A stretch of 64,000 nt of DNA from positions 186,001 through 250,000 of the forward strand of contig NZ_NFUR01000002.1 in assembly GCF_002127225.1 (NCBI RefSeq). The letters run 5' to 3'. Within the stretch, counting starts at the first letter, position 1; each line of letters begins with the position of its first letter. The notes beneath the pieces were generated by a model. That model was not told where the DNA came from. It saw only the letters and a list, made by a program, of their open reading frames with translations, and ran no database searches. Shown in pieces: positions 9,204-18,655 of the stretch. A program made the translations under genes and the position numbers. The DNA comes from Sphingomonas sp. IBVSS2 (GTDB taxonomy: Bacteria; Pseudomonadota; Alphaproteobacteria; Sphingomonadales; Sphingomonadaceae).

Positions 9204-9641
9204 ATGAATCACTGGATAGATCGCGTGGCGGCGCCGCCGCCCGGGCGCGTGCCGATGGGTTGGGCGAACGCGCTGCACGTCGTGCCCGATGGTGCCCCCG
9301 CGGTGCTCGCGCCGATGCCTGCCGCCTGGGAATGCGACCTTTCCGACGATTCGCTGCGCTGGACCCCGGGCGTGTTCGCGATATTCGGCCTGCCGCCCGA
9401 TCGGCCGGTGCGCCGCGACGAGGTGGTCGCCATGTACAGCCCGGAATCGCGGGCCGAACTGGCCAGGCTGCGATCGGAGGCGATCGCCAATTGCGGGAGC
9501 TTCACCTTCGAGGCCGAGATCCGCCGGCCGGATGGCGAGATGCGCTGGATGCGCGTGACTGCCGATGTCGAGGTGCGCGACGGCCGCCCGGCCTATCTCT
9601 ACGGCCTGAAGCAGGACATCACGCACCTGCGACGGGGCTAG
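9204..9641 (+). CDS. Single-domain PAS protein
   Basis: This 145-residue protein carries one PAS (PAS_3-like) domain over residues 40-140, with the core motifs WECDLSDDSLRWTPGVFAIF, EAEIRRPDGEMRWM and the PAC-type ending YGLKQDIT. No kinase, GGDEF or HTH output domain is attached, so it must signal by protein-protein contact or is a stand-alone sensor module. The ATG at 9204 is the start that gives a compact domain; the ribosome-binding site is weak (GGAGCC farther upstream). It converges with the AraC-family gene downstream, with a short GC hairpin between them. Confidence 0.75.
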   Translation: MNHWIDRVAAPPPGRVPMGWANALHVVPDGAPAVLAPMPAAWECDLSDDSLRWTPGVFAIFGLPPDRPVRRDEVVAMYSPESRAELARLRSEAIANCGSFTFEAEIRRPDGEMRWMRVTADVEVRDGRPAYLYGLKQDITHLRRG

Positions 9642-9671
9642 AAACTCCCCTCCCGGAAGGGGCGGAACCAG
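9642..9671. terminator. GC hairpin between convergent genes
   Basis: CTCCCCTCCCGGAAGGGG lies exactly between the stop codons of the PAS gene (+) and the AraC-family gene (-). It has no T-run, so it may act as a bidirectional transcript-end structure rather than a classic intrinsic terminator. Similar hairpins occur at other convergent junctions in the window. Confidence 0.45.
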
Positions 9672-10550
9672 CTACACCAGCGGCAGGAACAGGTCCGTCA
9701 GCGCCTCGCCGGCCGGCACGTCCGGGAAGAAGCGGACGCGCTGGACGAACATCGGGAAGTCGCGCGGTTCCTCGCCGCTGCGGGGCAACCAATCGGCGTA
9801 GAGGAAATGGGCCGGCGCGCGCAGATCGTCGCCCGGGCCGGCGATCCGCATCATCGCGCAGCGGCCGGCGGGAATCAGGCCCTCGGCCACCCCGGCATGG
9901 TTGGGCGCGACGCGCGAGACGGCGCAGGCGATGTCGAGGCGATATTCCGCCGGCGGCACGCCGTCCGGATCGTTGTGGAATATGTTGAAGGTGGCGCTTT
10001 TCTTCGGTGGCAGCGCATTGGCGCGGCGCCAGTCGATGAAGCGGCGGATCGTGTCGCCGATCGCCCCCGGATCGCCGCGATGCTCGATCAGGGCCACCGG
10101 CGTGGCGGGGAAATCGACGATGGTCACGTCGGCATCGGTATAGGTCGGTGTCATGTGCTGGCTCCTTGCCTGTGCGAGCGGCGCGAGGGCCGCGTTCCAG
10201 GGAGCCCATTCCGGCCCGGCGCGGAATTCGCTCGGGCTCTGTCCGATCCGCTGCCGGAACGCGCGCGCAAAGGCCTCCGGCCCGCCGAATCCCGAATCGA
10301 GCGCGATGTCGAGCACCGGATCGGTTCGATAGGCGAGGGCGAGCGAGGCCCGCTCGATGCGGGCGAGCTGGACGTAGCGGTGGACGCTGATCCCGAAGAG
10401 TTCGGCGAACTGGCGATGGAAATGGAAGGGCGAGAAGGCCGCGACGGCCGCCAGCGCCTCGGTGCCGAGGTCCGCATCGAGATTCGCGTCGACATGGTCG
10501 AGCACGCGCCGCATGCGGGCGAGGTAGCGCTGGCGGGCATCTGGCTTCAC
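9672..10550 (-). CDS. AraC-family regulator with GyrI-like effector domain
   Basis: This 292-residue protein has an N-terminal AraC-type double HTH (about residues 8-105; FSPFHFHRQFAELFGISVHRYVQ in helix-turn-helix 1 and DSGFGGPEAFARAFRQRIGQSPSEFR in HTH 2). A C-terminal GyrI-like small-molecule-binding domain follows (about 135-292). This Rob/SoxS-MarA-like layout with HTH first fits regulators that sense hydrophobic compounds. No obvious target operon is adjacent. The gene is flanked upstream by the second copy of the dispersed repeat (10637-10873), which lies in what would be its promoter-proximal region. Confidence 0.9.
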   Translation of the reverse strand: MKPDARQRYLARMRRVLDHVDANLDADLGTEALAAVAAFSPFHFHRQFAELFGISVHRYVQLARIERASLALAYRTDPVLDIALDSGFGGPEAFARAFRQRIGQSPSEFRAGPEWAPWNAALAPLAQARSQHMTPTYTDADVTIVDFPATPVALIEHRGDPGAIGDTIRRFIDWRRANALPPKKSATFNIFHNDPDGVPPAEYRLDIACAVSRVAPNHAGVAEGLIPAGRCAMMRIAGPGDDLRAPAHFLYADWLPRSGEEPRDFPMFVQRVRFFPDVPAGEALTDLFLPLV

Positions 10551-10636
10551 GGTTCCTGGTCTCCCTGGCGCCGCTGTGCCGCAGGCCGGACGAGTCGCGC
10601 CTGACCGATCTTGCGGAACTGGTTGCCGATCGAGTC

Positions 10637-10873
10637 CGCCCTAGGGCCAATCGACATACAGCTGCGTCCCCTCCGTTCCCGGTGGCGAGGGACGGAAGTT
10701 CAATGTCGAAGCCTCTCCCTTCCGTCATGCCGGACTTGTTTCAGCATCCAATTCTCCACCAGCGATATCGCCGGTGGTACGTTGGACCCTGAAACAAGTT
10801 CAGGGTGACGCAGGAGGTTGGTTCGAAGTGTTCCGGCACGCCAAGCCACGCGCTTAGCCTGAACGCCGATCCG
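10637..10873 (+). repeat. Dispersed ~235-bp repeat, copy 2 (REPIN-like core)
   Basis: Same element and orientation as copy 1 (2788-3025) and an inverted, closely similar match to copy 3 (46458-46697). Left boundary motif CGCCCTAGGGCCAATCGACA, facing arms GGACTTGTTTCAGCATCCAA (near 10731) and CTGAAACAAGTTCAGGGTGA (near 10790), right boundary CTTAGCCTGAACGCCGATCC. The right end is 3 nt from the stop codon of the diguanylate cyclase gene. It contains no coding sequence. Confidence 0.92.
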
Positions 10874-10876
10874 CCC

Positions 10877-11971
10877 CTAGGCCGCCGAGGCGACCGGCAG
10901 CGAAGACGTCACCACGCGATCCTTGCCGGCATGTTTCGCGGCATAGAGCAGGTCGTCGGCAAGCCGCAGCGCGGCGGCGTGATCGCCCGCGATCGGCGCG
11001 ACGCCGGCCGAGAAGCTGATCCTGCCGATCGGCAGGTCGGTGGTCTGGTCGCGCAGCAGCCGCTCGCGCAGCCGGGCGCGGCAGCCGTCGAGCAGGTCGG
11101 CGGCTTCTTCCGCATCGGCGCCCTCGAACAGGCAGACGAACTCCTCGCCGCCATAGCGCGCGACCGTCACCCGGCGGCCCAGGTCCTCGCGCAGGAAGCG
11201 CGCGACGAAACGGAGCACGCGGTCGCCGGTATGGTGGCCGTGCCGGTCGTTGATCGCCTTGAAATTGTCGATGTCGCAAAGCGCGAGGGCAAAGGGGGCG
11301 GCATCCGGCCGGGCCAGCGTCTCCTCCATCCGCGCGAAGAAGCCGCGGCGATTGGGCAGGCCGGTGAGATGGTCCTCCTCCGCCTCGCGCACCGCGCGCT
11401 CGAGATCCGCGCGCAGGCGCCGCGTGTCCTCGCGCGTGCGCTCGAGCCGGCCGCCGATCCTGCGGGTCGTCTCGGCGACTTCGAGCGTGACTTCGAGCAG
11501 CCGGCGATAGGCCTCGCCCGGCTCGCTGCCCATCTGGTCCGCCGCTTCGCCGAGCGCGGTGGAATAGGCGCTGGTCGAGGCAGTGGCGTCGCCCACCGCG
11601 GCAAGGCAATCGGCGACCTTGCCCTCCAGCTCGCGGGTGAGCTTGTCGAGCTTGTCGGGCGTCTCGCCCGCGGCGCAGCGCTCGACGATCCGTTCGACAT
11701 CGCGGTCGGTCAGGCTGCCCTTGGCGTTGAGCAGTTCCTGCGCCGCGCGCACCAGCGGGGCCTCCAGGCCGTCGAGGAAGCGGCCGGCGAAGTCGAAATT
11801 GGTCGTGCTGGGCTCCAGCCCGTGCTGGAACAGGAAGGCGCCGATCTGTTCATAGCGCAGGCGGTGGAGTGCGGTCCGGTCGGGCGCGGCCCATGGGTCC
11901 TCGCCCTCGCCGCGGCGGAACCAGGACACCAGCCGATCGAGCGGCGAGTGGAGGGATACGGGCGTGCTCAT
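10877..11971 (-). CDS. GGDEF diguanylate cyclase
   Basis: This 364-residue soluble protein has a helical N-terminal region (residues 1-195, with a coiled-coil-like stretch from about 160) and a C-terminal GGDEF domain. The active site is intact: DHLTGLPNRRG (200-210), CDIDNFKAIND and RYGGEEF (272-278, GGEEF variant). It should make cyclic di-GMP from two GTP. The inhibitory I-site RxxD is not seen at the usual distance before GGEEF (the segment reads RRVTVARYGGEEF), so product inhibition by that site is unlikely. The start is uncertain: MSTPVSLHSP at 11971 or an ATG 21 nt upstream; neither has a strong ribosome-binding site. Confidence 0.88.
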   Translation of the reverse strand: MSTPVSLHSPLDRLVSWFRRGEGEDPWAAPDRTALHRLRYEQIGAFLFQHGLEPSTTNFDFAGRFLDGLEAPLVRAAQELLNAKGSLTDRDVERIVERCAAGETPDKLDKLTRELEGKVADCLAAVGDATASTSAYSTALGEAADQMGSEPGEAYRRLLEVTLEVAETTRRIGGRLERTREDTRRLRADLERAVREAEEDHLTGLPNRRGFFARMEETLARPDAAPFALALCDIDNFKAINDRHGHHTGDRVLRFVARFLREDLGRRVTVARYGGEEFVCLFEGADAEEAADLLDGCRARLRERLLRDQTTDLPIGRISFSAGVAPIAGDHAAALRLADDLLYAAKHAGKDRVVTSSLPVASAA

Positions 11972-11992
11972 GCCCGGGTCCCGCCGGCCCAT

Positions 11993-12345
11993 GCGGCGAT
12001 TCGCGCGGCGCCCTTGCCCGCGCGACGCCCGTCGATGCTTCCCCTTGTTCGCATTTCCCGCCCCCGTTTTCGACGAAATCGTTACGGGAGCGATCGTAAT
12101 ATTCGCGTTAATCCGGAGTGGAATTCGCCAAAACGGGTAATGTGGGGGTTGTGGGTTGGGGACCTACGCCCTCCATCGTCACCCCCCGCGCAGGCGGGGG
12201 GCCAGGGCCAGGAGCAAGAGGCGCGAGGCCCGCTTTGCCGTCTCCGGCAAGCCAGCGCGTGATTGCATCGATTGTCCCGGGCTACCCTGGATCCCAGCCT
12301 GCGCGGGGATGACGGATATGGCCTCAGATACGTCGAGTCCCCGCC
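11993..12345. repeat. Gene-free stretch with a REPIN-like inverted pair (12177-12314)
   Basis: No credible gene is seen here. Two facing arms form an inverted pair: CGTCACCCCCCGCGCAGGCG at 12177 and, on the other strand, the counterpart of CCAGCCTGCGCGGGGATGACG ending near 12314; both continue into a CCAGGG/CCCTGG block. Each arm is itself palindromic. The CGTCA...CCAGGG outline matches the arm outline of the dispersed 235-bp repeat. The rest (11993-12170) is probably the upstream region of the diguanylate cyclase gene. Confidence 0.7.
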
Positions 12346-12680
12346 CTACAGGATCTCGCGCACCCGCTCCGGCGGGCGGCCCAGGCGGGCGCCCTTTTCG
12401 GTCACCACCAGCGGCCGCTCGATCAGGATCGGATTGGCCGCCATCGCGTCGAGGATCGCATCGTCGTCCGTGCCCTTTAGCGGCTTGGCGGCGTCCTCGG
12501 CGATGCGCAGGCCCTCGCGCGCGGTCATGCCGGCGCGCCGGTACAGGTCCTTCAGCGTCTCGCGGCTGGGCGGAGTCTTGAGATATTCGATCACCTCGAC
12601 CGCGAGGCCCGGCGTCCCGTTCAGGATCGCCAGCGCCTCGCGCGACTTGGAGCAGCGGGGATTGTGGTAGATGGTGGCCT

Positions 12681-12684
<4 letters not shown>
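12346..12684 (-). CDS. arsC: ArsC-family arsenate reductase (glutaredoxin type)
   Basis: This 112-residue protein begins (M)[17 protein letters not shown], with the ArsC catalytic Cys11 in NPRCSKSR, and ends with the family block [25 protein letters not shown]. Members reduce arsenate with glutathione/glutaredoxin, although many ArsC-like proteins (YffB, Spx-related) have other roles. The GTG start overlaps the accC stop codon (GTGA), so translation is coupled to biotin carboxylase. No arsenite pump or ArsR is adjacent, so a role in arsenic resistance is not supported by context. Confidence 0.85.
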
Positions 12685-14042
<1,358 letters not shown>

Positions 14043-14052
14043 GGGGCCGCCG

Positions 14053-14541
14053 TTACTCGACCACGACCAGGGGCTGGTCGAACTCGACCGGCTGGCCATT
14101 GTCGACCAGGATCGCCTTGACCGTGCCGGCCGAGGTGGCGTGGATCGGGTTCATCACCTTCATCGCCTCGATGATCAGCAGCGTGTCGCCGGCCTTCACC
14201 GCCTGGCCGACCGAGACGAAGTTCGCCGCTTCGGGATTCGGCGCCAGATAGACGGTGCCGACCATCGGCGACTTGACTGCGTTGAGCGCGGCGACGGGCG
14301 CTGCCTCGGCGGCGGCGGCGGCGGCAACCGGCGCGGCGGCGGCCGGAGCGGCTACGGGAGCAGCCATCGGCGCCTGCAGGATGGCGGGCGCGGCCTGCAC
14401 GGTGCGCGCGACGCGGACCTTGCGATCGCCGTCCTCGACTTCGATCTCGGTGAGATTGGTGTCGTCCAGCACGGCGGCGAGCTGCCGCACCAGGTCGATG
14501 TCGACCTGCATTGCGCCCGTCTTGTCGTTCTTTTCTGCCAT
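14053..14541 (-). CDS. accB: Biotin carboxyl carrier protein of acetyl-CoA carboxylase
   Basis: This 162-residue protein carries the biotin that shuttles carboxyl between AccC and the carboxyltransferase. The C-terminal biotinyl domain contains [11 protein letters not shown] with the biotinylated Lys128, and [12 protein letters not shown] as the barrel start. A long Ala/Pro linker (about residues 48-86) separates it from the N-terminal dimerisation region. The ATG at 14541 begins [14 protein letters not shown]. It sits between aroQ and accC in the same orientation. Confidence 0.97.
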   Translation of the reverse strand: MAEKNDKTGAMQVDIDLVRQLAAVLDDTNLTEIEVEDGDRKVRVARTVQAAPAILQAPMAAPVAAPAAAAPVAAAAAAEAAPVAALNAVKSPMVGTVYLAPNPEAANFVSVGQAVKAGDTLLIIEAMKVMNPIHATSAGTVKAILVDNGQPVEFDQPLVVVE

Positions 14542-14575
14542 TTGATCTCGTCTTCCGATGAAACGGCGCCCTTTG

Positions 14576-15001
14576 TCAGAGGAGCGCGGCGGCTTCAAGC
14601 GCAAGCATGTAGGACAGTGCCCCGAAACCGGCGATGGTTCCCCTGGCGGCCATGCCGACATAGCTGTGGTGGCGATATTCCTCCCGCGCGAGCGGGTTGG
14701 AGATATGTACTTCGAATACCGGCGTCCGGATCGAGCGGATCGCGTCGTAGAGCGCAAGGCTGGTATGGGTGAACGCGCCCGCGTTGAGCAGGACGGCCTT
14801 CGCGCCGCGGGCCTGGGCCTCGTGGAGCCAGTCGATCAGATGGCCCTCGTGATTCGACTGGCGCAGGTCGATCTCCAGCCCCAGTTCCTTCGCCCGGTCT
14901 TCCAGGCGGCCCGCAATGTCGTCGAGCGTGTCCGAACCGTAGATCTCCGGCTCGCGCAGTCCCAGCAGGTTGAGGTTGGGACCGTTGAGGACGTAGATCA
15001 T
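14576..15001 (-). CDS. aroQ: Type II 3-dehydroquinate dehydratase
   Basis: This 141-residue protein (shikimate pathway, dehydroquinate to dehydroshikimate) shows the type II signatures [20 protein letters not shown] with catalytic Tyr21, [26 protein letters not shown], and VFEVHISNP with His99. The ATG at 15001 is used; an in-frame TTG five codons upstream is possible because AAAGG lies near it, but its spacing is poor. It heads the leftward aroQ-accB-accC cluster common in alphaproteobacteria, and its promoter must lie in the 90 bp shared with divergent thiSG. Confidence 0.95.
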   Translation of the reverse strand: MIYVLNGPNLNLLGLREPEIYGSDTLDDIAGRLEDRAKELGLEIDLRQSNHEGHLIDWLHEAQARGAKAVLLNAGAFTHTSLALYDAIRSIRTPVFEVHISNPLAREEYRHHSYVGMAARGTIAGFGALSYMLALEAAALL

Positions 15002-15091
15002 GTCGGCCAAGGCCAAGCCTTTCGGTTGCGGGCGCGGGAGCGGCTTCCCTATATGAGCGCGCGCTCCCGATCAAATTTCCAAGGACAGTTC

Positions 15092-16123
15092 ATGCATATC
15101 GACGGCACCGTCTCCATCACCGTCAATGGCGAGCACCGGCGGGTGATGGCCGGCCTGACCATCGCCCAGCTGGCCGAGGAACTGGGGCTGGTGCCCGCCA
15201 AGCTGGCGGTGGAGCGCAACCTGGAAGTGGTGCCGCGCTCGACGCTCGACCAGGTGGTGGTCGAGGACGGCGACGAGCTGGAGATCGTGCATTTCGTCGG
15301 CGGTGGCGACCATCCGGTCGCGGGGGGCGACGTCGACCATGGCAGGCCGGTCGACGAGGACAGATGGACCGTGGCGGGCAGGACCTTCCGCTCGCGGCTG
15401 ATCGTCGGCACCGGCAAATATCGGGATTTCGAGCAGAACGCCGCCGCCGTCGCCGCCTCGGGCGCCGAGATCGTCACCGTGGCGGTGCGCCGCGTGAACG
15501 TCAGCGATCCCAAGGCGCCGATGCTCACCGACTATATCGACCCGAAGAAGATCACCTATCTGCCCAACACCGCCGGCTGCTTCGATGCCGAATCGGCGAT
15601 CCGCACGCTGCGCCTGGCGCGCGAGGCGGGCGGCTGGGAGCTGGTGAAGCTCGAAGTGCTGGGCGAGGCGCGGACGCTCTATCCGGACATGGTGGAGACG
15701 CTGCGGGCCACGGAAATCCTCGCGAACGAGGGCTTCAAGCCGATGGTCTATTGCGTGGACGATCCCATCGCGGCGAAGCGGCTGGAGGATGCCGGCGCGG
15801 TGGCGATCATGCCGCTGGGCGCGCCGATCGGTTCGGGCCTGGGCATCCAGAACCAGGTGACGATCCGGCTGATCGTCGAAGGCGCCAAGGTGCCGGTGCT
15901 GGTCGATGCCGGCGTCGGCTCGGCGAGCGACGCGGCGGTGGGCATGGAGCTGGGCTGCGACGGCATCCTGATGAACACCGCGATCGCCGAGGCGAAGGAT
16001 CCGATCCTGATGGCGGCGGCGATGAAGGCGGCGGTGGAGGCCGGGCGGCTCTCCTATCGGGCCGGGCGCATGGCCAAGCGCCGCTATGCCGATCCGTCGA
16101 GCCCGCTCGCGGGGCTGATCTGA
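15092..16123 (+). CDS. thiSG: Fused sulfur carrier protein ThiS / thiazole synthase ThiG
   Basis: This 343-residue fusion joins ThiS (residues 1-72) to ThiG (about 92-343). The ThiS part ends EIVHFVGGG, where a free ThiS would end in Gly-Gly; a roughly 20-residue polar linker follows before [20 protein letters not shown], the ThiG start. ThiG motifs are [11 protein letters not shown] (Schiff-base lysine region), [11 protein letters not shown] and [16 protein letters not shown]. Together they make the thiazole phosphate of thiamine. AAGGA precedes the ATG. Bifunctional ThiS/ThiG proteins are known in alphaproteobacteria. No TPP riboswitch is recognisable in the short upstream gap. The downstream lipoprotein gene overlaps its stop by 1 nt. 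Confidence 0.95.
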   Translation: MHIDGTVSITVNGEHRRVMAGLTIAQLAEELGLVPAKLAVERNLEVVPRSTLDQVVVEDGDELEIVHFVGGGDHPVAGGDVDHGRPVDEDRWTVAGRTFRSRLIVGTGKYRDFEQNAAAVAASGAEIVTVAVRRVNVSDPKAPMLTDYIDPKKITYLPNTAGCFDAESAIRTLRLAREAGGWELVKLEVLGEARTLYPDMVETLRATEILANEGFKPMVYCVDDPIAAKRLEDAGAVAIMPLGAPIGSGLGIQNQVTIRLIVEGAKVPVLVDAGVGSASDAAVGMELGCDGILMNTAIAEAKDPILMAAAMKAAVEAGRLSYRAGRMAKRRYADPSSPLAGLI

Positions 16124-16884
16124 TGCGCGGGCCGGCCGCCGCGGCGCTGGCGCTGCTCGCGCTTTCCGCCTGCCACCCCAGGCCCGCCGCCGTGCCCAAG
16201 GAATCGCGCGCCATCTCCGCCGAGCCGGTGACGCTCACTGCGGCGGACGGGGTGAAGGTCTTCGGCGTCCACACCAGCGTCGAGAAGCCCAAGGCGCTGA
16301 TCCTGCTCTTCCACCAGGCCGGCTCGGGCAAGGACGAATATGCGACCATTGCCCCAAGGCTGGCGACCTGGGGCTATAGCTCGCTGCGTATCGACCAGCG
16401 TGCCGGCGGCGACCTGTTCGGCGGCAATGCGACGGTGAAGGCGCTGGGCCGCTCGACGAGCTATTATCAGGCGAAGCCGGACCTGGTGGCGGCGCTGGCA
16501 TGGGCGAAGGACAAGAAGCTGCCGGTGATCCTGTGGGGCAGCAGCTATTCGGCGTCGCTCGTCTTCCTGCTCGCCGCGGACTATCCCGATCAGGTGAAGG
16601 CGGTGATGGCATTTTCGCCCGGCGAATATTTCGACGACAAGACGATGGTGCGCACCGCCGCGGCGAACGTGAAGGCGCCGGTGTTCGTTACGTCGGCGCA
16701 GGATGGGCATGAGGTCGACGAGGCCCGGAACATCCTCGCCGCGGTGCCGGGGCAGAAGGAGCAGTTCGTGCCCAAGCAGGGCGGGGTGCACGGCGCCTCC
16801 ACCTTGCTGCGTGCGAAGAATCCCGAAGGCGCCGAGCCGGCCTGGACCGCGGTGATCGCCTTTCTGCAGAAGGTGGCGCCCTGA
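16123..16884 (+). CDS. Lipoprotein alpha/beta-hydrolase
   Basis: This 253-residue protein has a lipoprotein signal peptide with lipobox LSAC (Cys17), so it is predicted to be anchored in the envelope. The hydrolase fold shows ILLFHQAGSGKDEY (oxyanion region), WGSSYSASLVFLLA (nucleophile elbow GSSYS) and a late GVHGASTLL histidine motif, similar to dienelactone-hydrolase-like serine hydrolases. The substrate is unknown. Its ATG overlaps the thiSG stop (TGATG), implying translational coupling, but a metabolic link to thiamine is not evident. Confidence 0.85.
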   Translation: MRGPAAAALALLALSACHPRPAAVPKESRAISAEPVTLTAADGVKVFGVHTSVEKPKALILLFHQAGSGKDEYATIAPRLATWGYSSLRIDQRAGGDLFGGNATVKALGRSTSYYQAKPDLVAALAWAKDKKLPVILWGSSYSASLVFLLAADYPDQVKAVMAFSPGEYFDDKTMVRTAAANVKAPVFVTSAQDGHEVDEARNILAAVPGQKEQFVPKQGGVHGASTLLRAKNPEGAEPAWTAVIAFLQKVAP

Positions 16885-16890
16885 GCGCAT

Positions 16891-16913
16891 TCCCCTCCCT
16901 GGAAAGGAGGGGA
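16891..16913. terminator. GC hairpin between convergent genes
   Basis: TCCCCTCCCTGGAAAGGAGG plus GGA forms a stem of about 8 bp between the stop codons of the lipoprotein hydrolase (+) and the methyltransferase (-). No T-run follows on either strand. It belongs to the same GGGGAGG-type hairpin set as those at 9642, 18592, 31353 and 38472. Confidence 0.45.
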
Positions 16914-16916
16914 GTC

Positions 16917-17525
16917 CTAATGCGGCCGCCGCACCAGCCACACCGATCGGCCCCCCGTCGCCGCGTCCTCGGGCGCATGGGCGACTTCGAACAGGCCGGT
17001 CCTCGCGAACACGGTGCGATATTCCGCCGGGCCGGCGCTGGCATGGTAGAGCTGCTCGCCGAACTGGCAGCCCATCGCGATGCCGCGCTCCGGCCCCGTA
17101 TTGAACAGCAACGCCCCGCCGGGCGACAGCCGGGGCGCCAGGCGTTCGAGCAGGGCGAGCTGGTCGTCGGCGGGCAAGTGGAAGAGGCTGTCCCAGGCGA
17201 TGATGCCGCCGAACATTCCCTCCGGCACCACGCCGCGCATGTCCGCCGCGATCCAGCGCTCGCGCGGGAAGCGGGTGCGGCAAAGCGCGATCATCTTCGC
17301 CGAGATGTCGACGCCGGTGATCGGATGGTGCGCATCGTGCAGATAGCGCGCGATCGGCTCGCCCGCGCCGCAGCCCAGGTCGAGGACCGGCGCGCCCTTC
17401 GGGACCCCCAGCAGGAAGCGATCCAGCCAGGCGCGCTCCGTAAAGCGCTTGCGCCGTTCATGATCGAAGGCATGGGCATGGCGCTCATAATGTTCGGCAA
17501 CCCGCTCTGGCATGACGGAACCCAT
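16917..17525 (-). CDS. Class I SAM-dependent methyltransferase
   Basis: This 202-residue cytoplasmic protein shows motif I PVLDLGCGAGEPIARYL, motif II-like GVDISAKMIALCRTRFP, and motif III FGGIIAWDSLFHLP/GGALLFNTGP. These are Methyltransf_11/25-type small-molecule methyltransferase features; the substrate cannot be inferred. The start may be ATG 17525 or the ATG four codons downstream (MPERVAEHYERHA). It is a single gene, convergent with the hydrolase on one side and divergent from csbD on the other. Confidence 0.88.
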   Translation of the reverse strand: MGSVMPERVAEHYERHAHAFDHERRKRFTERAWLDRFLLGVPKGAPVLDLGCGAGEPIARYLHDAHHPITGVDISAKMIALCRTRFPRERWIAADMRGVVPEGMFGGIIAWDSLFHLPADDQLALLERLAPRLSPGGALLFNTGPERGIAMGCQFGEQLYHASAGPAEYRTVFARTGLFEVAHAPEDAATGGRSVWLVRRPH

Positions 17526-17604
17526 ATCCGGCGCGGACCGTTGTTTCAGTCGAATGGATCACAGGCGCGGCCAAGCGCCGATCCGCGGCCAGGAGATTGA
17601 AATC

Positions 17605-17808
17605 ATGGGTGAACTTACCGACAAGATCAAGGGCAACGTCAACGAGCTGGTCGGCAAGGCCAAGCAGGCGCTGGCGGGCGATGCCGACGATCCCAACCGC
17701 ACCCGCGCGGACGACAAGCTCGACGCCGAGGGCAAGGTCCAGGAGCTGAAGGGCAAGGGCCAGCAACTCATCGGCAAGGTGAAGGGCGCGCTCGGCGACG
17801 ATATCTGA
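17605..17808 (+). CDS. CsbD family stress-response protein
   Basis: This 67-residue, highly charged protein begins GELTDKIKGNVNELVGKAKQ and repeats the KGKxQxLIGKxKGALGD pattern, the CsbD-like signature. CsbD proteins accumulate under general stress in several bacteria; their molecular role is unclear. An AGGAG ribosome-binding site precedes the ATG at 17605. The gene stands alone with a divergent methyltransferase upstream. Confidence 0.9.
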   Translation: MGELTDKIKGNVNELVGKAKQALAGDADDPNRTRADDKLDAEGKVQELKGKGQQLIGKVKGALGDDI

Positions 17809-17893
17809 TCCCATTGGGGATGCTCAGGCGAGGCCGTTCCGGGCAACCGGGGCGGCCTCTTCGCGCGTGCGGGATTCGGGGATAGGATGCGGC

Positions 17894-18580
17894 ATGGTTT
17901 CGAAGACCAGCCTCACCGAGAGCGTCCGCCGGCATCGCATCGAGGAGGTGCGCGAAGGGCTGGCGGCCAGGCCGGACCTGCTCGGCCATCGCGACGAACG
18001 CGGGCGGAACTGGCTGCACCTCGCCTGCGCGACGCCCGGCACCGGCATCGCCATGGCCGAGCTGCTGCTCGGGCTCGGCCTGGGTATCGACGATGCCGCC
18101 TTCACCGAAGGCGAATGGCGTGCCACGCCCTTGTGGTTCGCGGTGGCGCACGGCGCCAATCGCCCGCTCGCCGAACATCTGCTGGAGGCAGGCTCCGACC
18201 CCAATCATTGCCTGTTCGCCGCCGCCTGGAACGAGGATCGCGCGACGATCCGCCTGCTGCTCGCGCACGGCGCGGACATCGAGGAAGGGGCGGGCCGCGG
18301 CGAGACGCCGCTGCTGGGGGCGGTGGGCTGGAGCCGGTTCGGGCCGGCGGAGGAATTGCTGATCGGCGGCGCCAATCCCGATGCGCGGGACGGGAAGGGC
18401 CGCACCGCGCTGCACCTGATGCTGAAGAAGGGCAGCGCGGCGGAGCATTTCGCCATGTTCGTCCGCGCCGGTGCGCGCGGGGACATTGCCGACGAGGAGG
18501 GGCGCACCGCGGCCGCGATATTGGGGCGGAAGCGCGATCCGGCCTGGTGGGAGATCGCGGAAGCGCTGGCGACCGGCTGA
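17894..18580 (+). CDS. Ankyrin-repeat protein
   Basis: This 228-residue protein consists of about six ankyrin repeats, with clear units such as RNWLHLACATPGTGIAMAELLL, ATPLWFAVAHGANRPLAEHLLE, DRATIRLLLAHGADIEEG and GRTALHLMLKKGSAAEH. There is no signal peptide, so it is probably cytoplasmic and mediates protein-protein contacts with an unknown partner. ATG 17894 (MVSKTSLTESVRRH) is preferred because AGGATG lies upstream and the frame's earlier GTG gives a non-repeat extension. Confidence 0.85.
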   Translation: MVSKTSLTESVRRHRIEEVREGLAARPDLLGHRDERGRNWLHLACATPGTGIAMAELLLGLGLGIDDAAFTEGEWRATPLWFAVAHGANRPLAEHLLEAGSDPNHCLFAAAWNEDRATIRLLLAHGADIEEGAGRGETPLLGAVGWSRFGPAEELLIGGANPDARDGKGRTALHLMLKKGSAAEHFAMFVRAGARGDIADEEGRTAAAILGRKRDPAWWEIAEALATG

Positions 18581-18591
18581 TCGGCCTGCGC

Positions 18592-18620
18592 ATTCCTTCC
18601 CCCCCCCAAGGGGGAGGAAT
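18592..18620. terminator. GC hairpin between convergent genes
   Basis: ATTCCTTCCCCCC...GGGGGAGGAAT forms a stem of about 11 bp around a short loop between the ankyrin gene (+) and the 79-residue gene (-). It lacks a T-run but sits exactly at the convergent junction, like the hairpins at 9642 and 16891. Confidence 0.5.
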
Positions 18621-18655
18621 CCTGGATGCCGATATGGCCCCGGGGAGCCCGCCGC

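Noticed and set aside
15002..15091. TPP riboswitch upstream of thiSG
   Set aside because: The gap is only about 90 bp and shared with the divergent aroQ; I could not find the conserved CTGAGA/ACCTGA-type elements.
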